A stretch of 59,020 nucleotides of DNA from NCBI GenBank assembly GCA_945931665.1, contig CAMEPL010000006.1, positions 1 to 59,020 of the forward strand, given 5' to 3'. The notes under the pieces were generated by a model. It made no database searches. It was not told where the DNA came from and was given only the letters and a program-made list of their open reading frames with translations. This document shows, one piece after another, positions 49,895 to 59,020 of this stretch (its first letter is position 1; the number at the start of each line of letters is the position of its first letter). A program made the position numbers and the translations under genes. The DNA is from an uncultured Clostridium sp. (GTDB taxonomy: Bacteria > Bacillota > Clostridia > Peptostreptococcales > Peptostreptococcaceae).

Positions 49895-50002
49895 ATATTA
49901 ATATTTAATATATTGCCGAATTTATTTTGATATAAGACAAAAATACACTGAAAAGGTATATTTTTGATTATAAGAAAAAACTAACAAAAAAATGTGAGAA
50001 TA

Positions 50003-50116
50003 TTGACAATGCAAGTGCCGACTGCTAAAATTTATTTGTTACAGCGGGCATTCTTAAAAAAGAAGTCTGACTATAGGGTAAAATATATGTAACAAAATAA
50101 TATTAAAAGTCCGGCA
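50003..50116 (+). promoter_or_regulatory. Promoter (TTGACA-17-TAAAAT) and leader with inverted-repeat/stem elements upstream of the ECF S component
   Basis: TTGACA 50003-50008, TAAAAT 50026-50031; TGCCGACT 50016-50023 complementary to AGTCCGGCA 50108-50116; CGGGCaTTCTT/AAGAAGTCTG; TTTGTTACA/TGTAACAAA. Confidence 0.6.
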
Positions 50117-50148
50117 TCCAATGGAGCTGGAACGGAGGTTATATTATG

Positions 50149-50751
50149 ATGAACGCACAAGCACAAGCATCAACTCGAAAAAGATTAAATGTTAGAAGAA
50201 TGGCAGTGATATCAGTACTGTCAGCAATATCAATTGTATTATCTATGATTCCTTTTGTTGGTTATATACCACTAGGACCAGTTAAAGCAACTATAATGCA
50301 TGTACCTGTTATAATCGGTGCAGTAATAGAAGGTCCAGTTGTTGGAGCAGCAGTAGGTTTAATATTCGGATTAACAAGTCTATTTAAAGCATTCACAGAA
50401 CCTACAATTACATCATTCTGTTTTATGAATCCAATTATTTCAGTATTACCAAGAGTATTAATTGGTGTAGTAGCATACTATGTATATGCAGGAATACACA
50501 AATTAACTAAAAGAGTTTATTTATCAGGATTCGTTGCAGGTGTAGTAGGATCTCTAACAAATACAATAGGAGTTATGGGATTAATTTACGTTTTATATGC
50601 GGATAAATATATGGCAGCAATAGGCCAAGCAGGAAACGCAGGTAAATATATTCTTGCAATATGTGCAACTAATGGAGTACCAGAAGCAATAGTAGCAGGT
50701 ATATTAGTAGCAGCAGTTGCAGTAGCTATGATTAGAAAAAGCAAAAAATAG
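50149..50751 (+). CDS. ECF transporter S component, probably pantothenate-specific (PanT-like) by context
   Basis: Six-TM S-component pattern (VISVLSAISIVLSMIPFVGYIPLGPVKATIMHVPVIIGAVIEGP); directly followed by coaX; start 50146 or 50149. Confidence 0.8.
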   Translation: MNAQAQASTRKRLNVRRMAVISVLSAISIVLSMIPFVGYIPLGPVKATIMHVPVIIGAVIEGPVVGAAVGLIFGLTSLFKAFTEPTITSFCFMNPIISVLPRVLIGVVAYYVYAGIHKLTKRVYLSGFVAGVVGSLTNTIGVMGLIYVLYADKYMAAIGQAGNAGKYILAICATNGVPEAIVAGILVAAVAVAMIRKSKK

Positions 50752-50768
50752 AAAGAGGGTTTATATAA

Positions 50769-51539
50769 ATGCTATTAGTATTTGACGTTGGAAATACCAA
50801 TATGGTTTTAGGCATATATGAAGGAGATACATTAACTAACAGTTGGAGAATAAACACTGATCATCAAAAAAGCTCAGATGAATATGGTATATTAATAAAT
50901 AGTTTATTTGAATATCATAGAATAAATATGAGAGATGTTAAAAACATCATAATCTCATCAGTGGTTCCAGATGTTATGCATTCTCTTGAAAACTTCTGTA
51001 TAAAATACTGTGGAGTTGAGCCATTAATAGTAGGACCAGGAATAAAAACTGGTTTAAACATAAAATACGATAATCCAAAACAAGTTGGGGCTGATAGAAT
51101 AGTAAATGCAGTAGCAGCTATCGAAAAATACGGATACCCATCAATAATAGTTGATTTTGGAACAGCAACTACATTCTGTGCAATATCAGATAAAGGAGAA
51201 TACTTAGGCGGTTCAATTTGTCCAGGAATTAAGATATCAAGTGAAGCATTATTCCATGAAGCATCTAAATTACCTAGAGTTGAATTAGCAAAACCAGGTA
51301 TGACAATTTGTAAAAATACAGTATCAGCAATGCAAGCTGGTATAATATATGGTTATGCGGGAATGGTTGAGAGATTAATTAACATGATAAAAAAAGAGTT
51401 AGGTAATGATGATGTAAAAGTTATTGCAACAGGTGGACTTTCAACACTTATAGATTCAGAAACTGATAGCATAGATTATATCGATAAAGACTTAACATTA
51501 GAAGGATTAAAACTTATATACGAAAAAAATAAAGAATAA
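50769..51539 (+). CDS. coaX: Type III pantothenate kinase
   Basis: [49 protein letters not shown] motifs. Confidence 0.97.
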   Translation: MLLVFDVGNTNMVLGIYEGDTLTNSWRINTDHQKSSDEYGILINSLFEYHRINMRDVKNIIISSVVPDVMHSLENFCIKYCGVEPLIVGPGIKTGLNIKYDNPKQVGADRIVNAVAAIEKYGYPSIIVDFGTATTFCAISDKGEYLGGSICPGIKISSEALFHEASKLPRVELAKPGMTICKNTVSAMQAGIIYGYAGMVERLINMIKKELGNDDVKVIATGGLSTLIDSETDSIDYIDKDLTLEGLKLIYEKNKE

Positions 51540-51599
51540 TATATAAATAATCAATTAATAACAGATTAAATGAATTATTTGATTAATATATAAAAACAA

Positions 51600-51636
51600 A
51601 AACTGTCTCAAAAATAATAGAGGCAGTTTTTTTAGA
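51600..51636 (+). terminator. Terminator after coaX
   Basis: AAACTGtCTC..GAGGCAGTTTTTTT. Confidence 0.8.
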
Positions 51637-51804
51637 CAAAAAATATCTAGATTTTAATATTAATAAGCATAAGTATGTGTAAAAAAATAAAATTTATCAA
51701 AAATGATATAGTATATTTTAATTTTTTGTAATAATATATTAGAAGTGGTCAATAATGAATTGATATAATCCACTAAAACTTTTTAAATAAAAAGGAGAAC
51801 AATA

Positions 51805-52773
51805 ATGAACATAGGAAATGTAAGTCTTGACAACAGAGTTTTTTTATCTCCTATGGCAGGTGTAACTGACCTTCCTTTTAGATTAATATGTAAACAAAAA
51901 GGTTGTGGGATGCTTTATACAGAAATGATAAATGCGAAAGCCCTTTGCTATAATGATGAAAATACTAAAAAAATGACTAAAATAGAAGATGAGGAACACC
52001 CAATTGCAATCCAAATTTTTGGTTCAGAACCTGAATATATGGGAAGAGCCGCTGAAATATTGAACTCTCATTCTAATGAAATTTTAGATATAAATATGGG
52101 ATGTCCAGCTCCTAAAGTAATAAAAAATGGTGATGGATCAGCTTTAATGAAAAATCCTAAATTAGCAGAAGAAGTTATGAGAGCAGTAGTAGAAAATTCT
52201 ACAAAGCCAGTAACACTTAAGATAAGAAAAGGATGGGATGATAATAGTGTTAATGCTGTTGAAATAGCTAAAATAGCTGAACAAGCTGGAATTAGCGCTG
52301 TAGCAATACACGGTAGAACTAGAGAACAATATTATTCTGGAAAAGCAGACTGGGATATAATAAAAGAGATAAAAGAATCTATATCAATACCTGTAATAGG
52401 TAATGGTGATGTATTTGAAATAGAAGATGCAATAAATATGTTAGAAAAAACGAACTGTGATGCTATAATGATAGGTAGGGGTGCGCAAGGAAACCCATGG
52501 ATATTCAATAGAATAAATCATTATATGCAAACAGGCGAGATATTACCTAAACCGACTGCAGAAGAAAAAATAAACACAGCTATAGAGCATATGAAACTTG
52601 CAGTTGCTGAACATGGAGAATATGTAGCAGTTCGTGAAATGAGAAAACATATTGGATGGTATATAAAAGGTTTAAAAAATTCAGCTAGATTTAGAGATGA
52701 AATTAATAAATTAACTGATTGTGAATCTGTAGTAATGAAGCTGAAAGAGTTGTCCTTGACACAATCAGAATAG
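51805..52773 (+). CDS. dusB: tRNA-dihydrouridine synthase
   Basis: LSPMAGVTDLPFR, DINMGCPAPKV, IHGRTREQYYSGKADW, GNGDV, IGRGAQGNPWIF motifs. Confidence 0.95.
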   Translation: MNIGNVSLDNRVFLSPMAGVTDLPFRLICKQKGCGMLYTEMINAKALCYNDENTKKMTKIEDEEHPIAIQIFGSEPEYMGRAAEILNSHSNEILDINMGCPAPKVIKNGDGSALMKNPKLAEEVMRAVVENSTKPVTLKIRKGWDDNSVNAVEIAKIAEQAGISAVAIHGRTREQYYSGKADWDIIKEIKESISIPVIGNGDVFEIEDAINMLEKTNCDAIMIGRGAQGNPWIFNRINHYMQTGEILPKPTAEEKINTAIEHMKLAVAEHGEYVAVREMRKHIGWYIKGLKNSARFRDEINKLTDCESVVMKLKELSLTQSE

Positions 52774-52879
52774 TGACTTATAATAAAGCGCATAATTAAT
52801 TAGAACGTAAAATTATAATGAATAATATAAAGAAAATTATAATTTATAAAATATAGAGTGTAAAAGGAGTTGTTAAGTT

Positions 52880-53356
52880 ATGGTAGAAAGACAAGAGTTA
52901 CTTACTCAAGAAGGTTATAATAAACTTGAAGAAGAGTTAGAATACTTAAAAACAGTAAAAAGAAAAGAAGTTGCAGAAAGATTAAAAGTAGCTATATCAT
53001 TTGGGGATTTATCAGAAAATGCTGAGTACGATGAAGCTAAAAATGAACAAGCTAAATTAGAAGAACAAATATTAAAACTTGATGAAAAATTAAGAAAAGC
53101 AGTTATCATAGATGAAAGTCAAATAGATCTTGATATAGTAACAGTAGGTTCTATAGTTAAATTACATGACTTTGATTTCGATGAAGAAATTGAATATTCA
53201 ATAGTAGGTTCTGCTGAAGCTGATCCATTCGAAGGAAAAATATCTAATGAATCACCAGTAGGAAAAGCTCTATTAGGTGCTAGAGTTGGTGAAGTAGTAG
53301 AAGTACAAGTTCCAGATGGAACAAATAAATTCAAAGTATTAGATATAAGAAGATAG
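52880..53356 (+). CDS. greA: Transcription elongation factor GreA
   Basis: [68 protein letters not shown]. Confidence 0.97.
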   Translation: MVERQELLTQEGYNKLEEELEYLKTVKRKEVAERLKVAISFGDLSENAEYDEAKNEQAKLEEQILKLDEKLRKAVIIDESQIDLDIVTVGSIVKLHDFDFDEEIEYSIVGSAEADPFEGKISNESPVGKALLGARVGEVVEVQVPDGTNKFKVLDIRR

Positions 53357-53370
53357 AAGGGGAGGAACAA

Positions 53371-54894
53371 ATGAGTAAAAATCAACATCAAAACGTAGAA
53401 ACACATGAAGAACTTAGTGAAGTTCTAAAAGTTAGAAGAGAAAAATTACAAAATCTTATAGATATGGGAAGAAACCCATTCGAACAAACAAAATATGATG
53501 TAACTGATTATTCTATGGACATAAAAAATAACTTTGAAGCTAAAGAAGGCGAAACTGTTAAAATAGCAGGTCGTATAATGAGCAAAAGAATTCAAGGTAA
53601 AGCTGGATTTATAGATGTACAAGATTCTGAAGGTAGAATACAATGTTACGTTAGAAAAGACGCTATAGGTGAAGAAGAATACCCTGTGTTCAAAACATAT
53701 GATATAGGTGATATCATAGGTGTTGAAGGTACTGTATTCAAAACTAAAAAAGAAGAAATATCAGTAAAAGCAACTAGCGTAGTATTATTATCTAAATCAT
53801 TACAAGTACTACCAGAAAAATACCATGGATTAAAAGACGTAGACTTAAGATACAGACAAAGATACGTTGACTTAATAGTTAATCCAGAAGTAAAACAAGC
53901 ATTCTTAACAAGAACTAAAGCTTTAAAAGCATTAAGAAGCTACTTAGATGAAAGAGGATTCTTAGAAGTTGAAACACCAATATTAAATACAATAGCTGGT
54001 GGAGCAAATGCTAGACCATTCATAACTCATCACAATACATTAGATATACCAATGTACTTAAGAATAGCTAATGAATTATACTTAAAAAGACTTATAGTAG
54101 GTGGATTCGATAAAGTATACGAAATGGGAAGAATGTTCAGAAACGAAGGTATGGACGTTAACCACAACCCAGAATACACTGCTATAGAAATGTACCAAGC
54201 ATATGCTGACTTCAACGATATGATGGAATTAACTGAAAATGTTATAGCTCATATGGCAGAAGTTGCTACAGGAAGCACAGTTGTTAACTTCCAAGGAACT
54301 GAAATAGATTTCAAACCACCATGGAAGAGAATGACTATGATAGAATGTGTTAAAGAATACTCTGGTGTAGACTTTGATACTATAGAAACTGATGAAGAAG
54401 CTTTAGCAATAGCTAGAGAAAAAGGAATAGAAATAACTCCTGGAATGAGAAGAGGAGAAGTTATAAATGCATTCTTCGAAGAATTCGGTGAAGATAAATT
54501 AATCCAACCAACATTCATAACTCATCATCCAGTTGAAGTTTCTCCACTTGCTAAGAGAAATGCTGAAGATCCAAGAAAAACTGACAGATTCGAAGCTTTC
54601 GCAAATAAATGGGAATTAGCTAATGCATTCTCTGAACTTAATGACCCAATTGACCAAAAAGAAAGATTTATGGACCAATTAAGAAAGAAAGAATTAGGTG
54701 ACGACGAAGCATGTGATATGGACGAAGATTTCATAAATGCTTTAGAAGTTGGTCTACCTCCAACAGGTGGATTAGGAATAGGTATAGATAGAGTTATGAT
54801 GTTACTTACTAACTCTGCATCAATAAGAGACGTAATACTATTCCCAACTATGAAACCAATAACTCACAAAAACACTGAAGACGAAGAACAATAA
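53371..54894 (+). CDS. lysS: Lysyl-tRNA synthetase (class II)
   Basis: [48 protein letters not shown] motifs. Confidence 0.98.
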   Translation: MSKNQHQNVETHEELSEVLKVRREKLQNLIDMGRNPFEQTKYDVTDYSMDIKNNFEAKEGETVKIAGRIMSKRIQGKAGFIDVQDSEGRIQCYVRKDAIGEEEYPVFKTYDIGDIIGVEGTVFKTKKEEISVKATSVVLLSKSLQVLPEKYHGLKDVDLRYRQRYVDLIVNPEVKQAFLTRTKALKALRSYLDERGFLEVETPILNTIAGGANARPFITHHNTLDIPMYLRIANELYLKRLIVGGFDKVYEMGRMFRNEGMDVNHNPEYTAIEMYQAYADFNDMMELTENVIAHMAEVATGSTVVNFQGTEIDFKPPWKRMTMIECVKEYSGVDFDTIETDEEALAIAREKGIEITPGMRRGEVINAFFEEFGEDKLIQPTFITHHPVEVSPLAKRNAEDPRKTDRFEAFANKWELANAFSELNDPIDQKERFMDQLRKKELGDDEACDMDEDFINALEVGLPPTGGLGIGIDRVMMLLTNSASIRDVILFPTMKPITHKNTEDEEQ

Positions 54895-54925
54895 GATTTA
54901 GTAAAATCTTATTATATATTAAAAT

Positions 54926-54960
54926 AGAGGGTGTCCTTTTTAGGACATCCTTTTATTTTT
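54926..54960 (+). terminator. Terminator after lysS
   Basis: GGGTGTCCTttttAGGACATCC followed by TTTTATTTTTT. Confidence 0.85.
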
Positions 54961-54985
54961 TATAATTAAAATAATGTAGAAGAGT

Positions 54986-55014
54986 TTGACATATATATAT
55001 CATAGGTATATAAT
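54986..55014 (+). promoter_or_regulatory. Consensus sigma-A promoter upstream of the zinc operon
   Basis: TTGACA 54986-54991, 17-nt spacer, TATAAT 55009-55014. Confidence 0.8.
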
Positions 55015-55038
55015 TATTAACTGAAAACGAAATAGGGA

Positions 55039-55072
55039 ATCAGTTTCGATTTTGAAGCTGATATTATTTTTT
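55039..55072 (+). terminator. Leader terminator-like hairpin just after the promoter
   Basis: ATCAG-t-TTC..GAA-g-CTGAT followed by attaTTTTTT. Confidence 0.6.
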
Positions 55073-55081
55073 GGGCTTAAA

Positions 55082-55096
55082 TGATAATGATAATCG
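55082..55096. promoter_or_regulatory. Fur/Zur-family operator-like sequence
   Basis: TGATAATGATAATCG contains GATAATGATAATC, the first 13 nt of the classic Fur box consensus. Confidence 0.65.
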
Positions 55097-55160
55097 ATTT
55101 AATTACGTGGTGTATAGAAAAATATAATTTCAGTTATTACCTTTTAGGAAAGGGAGGAGT

Positions 55161-55604
55161 ATGCAATTGAACAGTAATAATAGAGGAAAATATAAAACTA
55201 AACAAAGGGAATTAATATTGGATTATTTGGTCGATAATAAAAATAGACATGTAACAGTAGATGAGATAATAGATTATACAAAACAATCTGGTTCTCCAGT
55301 GGGAAAAACTACTGCATATAGATATATTGATGAATTAGAGCAAAAGGGAATAGTCCGTAAGTATACGATAGAACAAGGTATATGTGCTTGTTATCAATAC
55401 ATAGATAAAGAGGAAAAATGCCACAATCATTTTCATTTTAAATGTAAAGAATGTGGAGAATTATATCACTTAGATTGCAATTTTTTAAATACAGTAAAGG
55501 AACACTTATGCGATAATCATGGATTTGATATAGATAGTTCAAAAACTGTATTCTATGGAATATGTAAAAAATGCTTAAGTAAAATAGGAGATAAAAATGA
55601 ATAA
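55161..55604 (+). CDS. Fur family metalloregulator (probably zinc-responsive, Zur-like, by context)
   Basis: HTH/DNA-binding pattern GKTTAYRYIDELEQKGIV; HNHFHFKCKECG metal motif and CKKC at the C-terminus; adjacent to znuACB. Confidence 0.9.
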   Translation: MQLNSNNRGKYKTKQRELILDYLVDNKNRHVTVDEIIDYTKQSGSPVGKTTAYRYIDELEQKGIVRKYTIEQGICACYQYIDKEEKCHNHFHFKCKECGELYHLDCNFLNTVKEHLCDNHGFDIDSSKTVFYGICKKCLSKIGDKNE

Positions 55605-56637
55605 GAAGAAGATAGGAATAATTGCATTGATTTTTGTAATAGTGTCAGGAGTTACAATGATTTTTGCAAATGGAATAAAAAACAAACAAGTAGTGGAAAA
55701 ACATGATGGGAAATTACAGATAGTAGTTACTTCATTCCCACAATATGACTTTGCTAGGGCAGTTGCTGGTAATAATGCAGATATAGAAATGCTTATAAAA
55801 CCTGGTGTAGAAACACATTCATATGAACCAACACCTGACGATATACAAAAAATCCAAAACTCAGATTTATTTATATACAATGGTGGGGAAAATGATGAGT
55901 GGGTAAATGGAATATTAGACTCTCTAGATATGAGTAAAACAAGAACTTTAAAATTAGAGGATTGTGTAAATCTAATCGAAGAAGATGAAACAGTAGGACT
56001 TGAAGGAGTAGCAACTCACTCACATGACCATGATCACGAGGATGAACATAATCACGATAATGAAGATGAACACAGCCATGATGGACACGAACATAGCACA
56101 ACAGATATAGAGTATGATGAACATGTTTGGACATCACCTATAAACGCTATAAAAATAGTTAAAGAAATAAATAGTGTTTTAAATCAATTAGATAAAGCAG
56201 ATGCATATGAATTTGATAAAAATGCAAAACAATATATATCTGAAATAAATGATATAGATTCACAAATTAGAGATATAGTAAAACATGCAAAAAGAAAAAC
56301 TTTAGTATTTGGGGACAGATTCCCGTTCAAATACTTTGTAGAAGAGTATGGTCTTAATTATAAGGCAGCATTCCCAGGATGTAGTGATGAAATGGAGCCA
56401 TCAGCAGAAACTGTTTCTTACTTAGTTAATTTTATTAGACAAGAAAACATACCAGTAGTATTATACGTTGAACTTAGTAGTCAAAAAGTAGCTAATACTT
56501 TAGCTAGTGAAACCGGTGTAAAAACAATGTGTTTAAATTCGGCTCACAACCTTAGTCAAAAAGATTTTGAAAATGGAGCAACTTATGTGTCTATTATGAA
56601 AGAAAATATAAAAACACTTAAGGTAGCATTGCAATAA
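55597..56637 (+). CDS. znuA: Zinc ABC transporter substrate-binding protein (ZnuA/AdcA-like)
   Basis: His/Asp-rich loop HSHDHDHEDEHNHDNEDEHSHDGHEH; DEHVWTSP, GDRFPFKYFVEEYGL motifs. Confidence 0.93.
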   Translation: MNKKKIGIIALIFVIVSGVTMIFANGIKNKQVVEKHDGKLQIVVTSFPQYDFARAVAGNNADIEMLIKPGVETHSYEPTPDDIQKIQNSDLFIYNGGENDEWVNGILDSLDMSKTRTLKLEDCVNLIEEDETVGLEGVATHSHDHDHEDEHNHDNEDEHSHDGHEHSTTDIEYDEHVWTSPINAIKIVKEINSVLNQLDKADAYEFDKNAKQYISEINDIDSQIRDIVKHAKRKTLVFGDRFPFKYFVEEYGLNYKAAFPGCSDEMEPSAETVSYLVNFIRQENIPVVLYVELSSQKVANTLASETGVKTMCLNSAHNLSQKDFENGATYVSIMKENIKTLKVALQ

Positions 56638-56664
56638 AATATGAATTGGAAAGGAATATTTTAA

Positions 56665-57372
56665 ATGAGTCAAATAGAATGTAAAGATGTTAGTGTAAAA
56701 TATGAAAGTCAAGTAGTATTAGAAGATATTTCTTTTTCTATAGAACAAGGTGATTACTTATGTATAGTTGGAGAAAATGGTTCAGGGAAAAGTACATTAG
56801 TCAAAACTATATTAGGGCTTGAAAGTTCTAAAACAGGTAAAATTGTTTTTGGAGAAGGTTTAAATAAAAGTGAAATAGGATATTTACCACAACAAACTCA
56901 AGCTCAAAAGGATTTTCCAGCATCGGTATATGAGGTTGTATTATCAGGATGTTTAAATTCAAGAGGATTTAGTCCATTTTATTCTGCAAAAGATAAGAAA
57001 TTAGCTAATGAAATGATTAAATCTCTTGGTATAGAAAATATAAAGAAAAAATCATTTAGAGAATTATCAGGAGGGCAACAACAAAGAGTATTACTAGCTA
57101 GAGCACTTTGTGCAACAAAAAAGATAATTATACTTGATGAACCTATAACAGGTTTAGACCCGACTGTAACACGTGAGATGTATAGTTTAATAAAAGAAAT
57201 AAACAAAAAAGGAATAACGATTATAATGGTATCTCATGATATAAATTTTGCAGTTAATAATGCAAGTAAAATACTTCATTTAAAAAAGAACATAAAATTT
57301 TTCGGGAATACAGAAGACTATGTAAATAGTGAAGTAGGAAGAAGATTTATAGGAGGTGCCCAAATTGATTAG
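56665..57372 (+). CDS. znuC: Zinc ABC transporter ATP-binding protein
   Basis: GENGSGKSTLVKTILGL, LSGGQQQRVLLARAL, IILDEPITGLDP. Confidence 0.95.
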   Translation: MSQIECKDVSVKYESQVVLEDISFSIEQGDYLCIVGENGSGKSTLVKTILGLESSKTGKIVFGEGLNKSEIGYLPQQTQAQKDFPASVYEVVLSGCLNSRGFSPFYSAKDKKLANEMIKSLGIENIKKKSFRELSGGQQQRVLLARALCATKKIIILDEPITGLDPTVTREMYSLIKEINKKGITIIMVSHDINFAVNNASKILHLKKNIKFFGNTEDYVNSEVGRRFIGGAQID

Positions 57373-58180
57373 TGTATTAAGTGACATGATGTCATATACA
57401 TTTATAGTTAGAGCAATGATAGTAGGTGGATTAGTTGCTTTATGCTCAGCTTTATTAGGTGTTAGTTTAGTTTTAAAAAGATATTCAATGATAGGTGATG
57501 GATTATCACATGTAGCATTTGCTGCTCTTACAATAGCTGTAGCTATGAATGTAGCGCCACTATATATATCAACTCCTATAGTTACTGTAGCAGCTATCAT
57601 ACTGCTTAGATTAAGTGAGAACAGCAAGATAAAAGGTGATTCGGCAATTGCATTAATATCGACAGTATCTATTGCTATAGGGGTTGTTGTAACAGCATTG
57701 ACAAAAGGTATGAATACAGATGTATATAGTTATATGTTTGGTAGCATATTAGCAATGTCTGAATCAGATGTATATATGAGTATTGCTTTATCTGTAGTAG
57801 TTATTATTTTATTTGTATTCTTTTACAATAAAATATTTGCAGTTACTTTTGACGAATCATTCGCAAAAGCAACAGGAACAAGGGCAGATGCTTATAATAT
57901 GATAATTGCTGTTTTAACAGCCATAACAATAGTTGTTGGTATGAGAATAATGGGTACAATGCTTATATCGAGTTTAATAATATTCCCAGCATTAATATCT
58001 ATGAGAAACTTTAAAACATTTAGAAGTGTAATAATATGTTCAGCGATAGTATCAGTAGTATGTTTCTTTTTAGGAATAGTATTATCATATCTATATTCTA
58101 TACCTACAGGAGCAAGTATCGTTCTTATAAATACTGTAGCACTAATATTATCGTATTTAATAGGAGAATTGAGAAATTAA
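57365..58180 (+). CDS. znuB: Zinc ABC transporter permease
   Basis: ABC-3 family pattern (GDGLSHVAFAALTIAVAMNVAP); TTG 57365 lies 8 nt after AGGAGG, preferred over GTG 57356, which overlaps the RBS. Confidence 0.92.
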   Translation: MISVLSDMMSYTFIVRAMIVGGLVALCSALLGVSLVLKRYSMIGDGLSHVAFAALTIAVAMNVAPLYISTPIVTVAAIILLRLSENSKIKGDSAIALISTVSIAIGVVVTALTKGMNTDVYSYMFGSILAMSESDVYMSIALSVVVIILFVFFYNKIFAVTFDESFAKATGTRADAYNMIIAVLTAITIVVGMRIMGTMLISSLIIFPALISMRNFKTFRSVIICSAIVSVVCFFLGIVLSYLYSIPTGASIVLINTVALILSYLIGELRN

Positions 58181-58197
58181 TCAATTCTCTTTTTTTA
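58164..58197 (+). terminator. Terminator overlapping the 3' end of znuB
   Basis: GAGAATTGA..TCAATTCTCTTTTTTT; 5' arm lies inside the coding sequence. Confidence 0.85.
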
Positions 58198-58501
58198 TTA
58201 TATTTTCTAAACTATTAACTTTAAGTAAGGGATCAAGTTATTGATTCATGATTGAACAAAATTTTTTATTAAAGAAATTTGGACTAAATTATTATTAAAA
58301 ATAACATCTAAATATAAAATAACAAGATAAACCTAAAAAAATATACTTAAAAAATGGAACAAAATAAATCAATATATATTAATATGTGATAATTAGGAGA
58401 AATTTTTGTAAAGGAAATAGTAATATTTTTTTAGAATTATAATAGGACTATCAAGAATTTAATTAACAAATTAATAAAAAATAATATAGGGGGATTTTAA
58501 A

Positions 58502-58687
58502 ATGTTGCAAATTTTAAATTGGTTATGCCTTATAAGTGTATGCTTTTTATCAATTCAAGTATTCTTATATATGTGTAAAGATACAATGAAACTTTACAAA
58601 AGTATGGTTAAATCTAAAAAAGTCAATTCTCGAAAACAAGATATTCCAACAGTTGCAGAAGAATTATTAAATAAAATTGCAAAATAA
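58502..58687 (+). CDS. Small (61 aa) single-TM-type hypothetical protein
   Basis: RBS tagggggat before ATG; hydrophobic N-terminus followed by a charged tail. Confidence 0.6.
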   Translation: MLQILNWLCLISVCFLSIQVFLYMCKDTMKLYKSMVKSKKVNSRKQDIPTVAEELLNKIAK

Positions 58688-58698
58688 TAAAAAAAGTG

Positions 58699-58907
58699 TT
58701 GACGGATGTGTTTTATAATGGTATAGTATTACTTGTCCTTGAGAGAGGGGCAAGAGATTTACAGAAATCTCGGTAAGAAGTAGAGGTTGGTTTTAAATAA
58801 CTTAAAACGACATCTAGGTAACTTATTTAGTAAATTGGTTTTTGAAAAATAAGTTAAAAAACTTCTTAAAAAAAGTGGTTGACAAATAAATAAAGATTTG
58901 TTAAACT
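58699..58907 (+). promoter_or_regulatory. Tandem rRNA operon promoters
   Basis: TTGACG(58699)-17-TATAGT(58722) and TTGACA(58879)-17-TAAACT(58902). Confidence 0.8.
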
Positions 58908-58959
58908 AAAAAAGCTGAAACGAACGAAACAAAATAAAGAAGTTGAGTGAGTTAAGTAA

Positions 58960-59020
58960 ATGATGAAAATGAACTTTGAAAATTAAACAGTAGGTTAATT
59001 ATAAACTTTAATTCACACGA
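58960..59020 (+). promoter_or_regulatory. 16S rRNA leader with boxA-like antitermination sequence; 16S gene presumed just beyond the window
   Basis: gaactttgaaaattaaacag typical of Firmicutes 16S leaders. Confidence 0.65.

Noticed and set aside
50035-50096. BirA operator (TTTGTTACA...TGTAACAAA)
   Set aside because: Half-sites are separated by about 44 nt, much wider than BirA operators as known, and the pair fits better as an RNA stem or unrelated inverted repeat.
56010-56110. Low-complexity His/Asp/Glu repeat in znuA as an assembly artefact
   Set aside because: A His-rich loop is a normal feature of zinc-binding ZnuA/AdcA proteins and the frame is intact.
58036-58218. Plus-strand 60-aa ORF overlapping znuB
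   Set aside because: Out-of-frame within a conserved permease and crosses its terminator.

Overview
Window from a very low-GC Firmicute; gene content and order (ispD-ispF-proS-gltX; yabG-veg-sipL-ispE; spoIIR; tilS-ftsH; coaX-dusB-greA-lysS) point to a Clostridia/Peptostreptococcaceae chromosome close to C. difficile-type organisms (inference from recall, no search run). Most of it is core chromosome: isoprenoid genes, aminoacyl-tRNA synthetases, luxS/metH, a pyrF-carAB operon, a sporulation cluster, and a Fur-family/znuACB zinc operon. It ends in tandem rRNA promoters and a leader just before a presumed 16S rRNA gene. I found no prophage, transposase, tRNA gene or CRISPR array. The points most worth a second look are in non-coding DNA: a tandem pair of perfect 16-bp palindromes 21 bp apart fused to a near-consensus promoter upstream of ispD; a nested structured element between ispD and ispF; motif-rich promoter/leader DNA upstream of a probable pantothenate transporter gene and coaX; a 53-bp near-perfect palindrome upstream of a YitT-like gene; a stem-loop of about 33 bp after a gntR gene; a hairpin between a Shine-Dalgarno sequence and its start codon; and a gene that appears to start at ATT. 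No single large new system was evident. The non-coding candidates are hypotheses from manual base-pairing and need covariance or expression tests.
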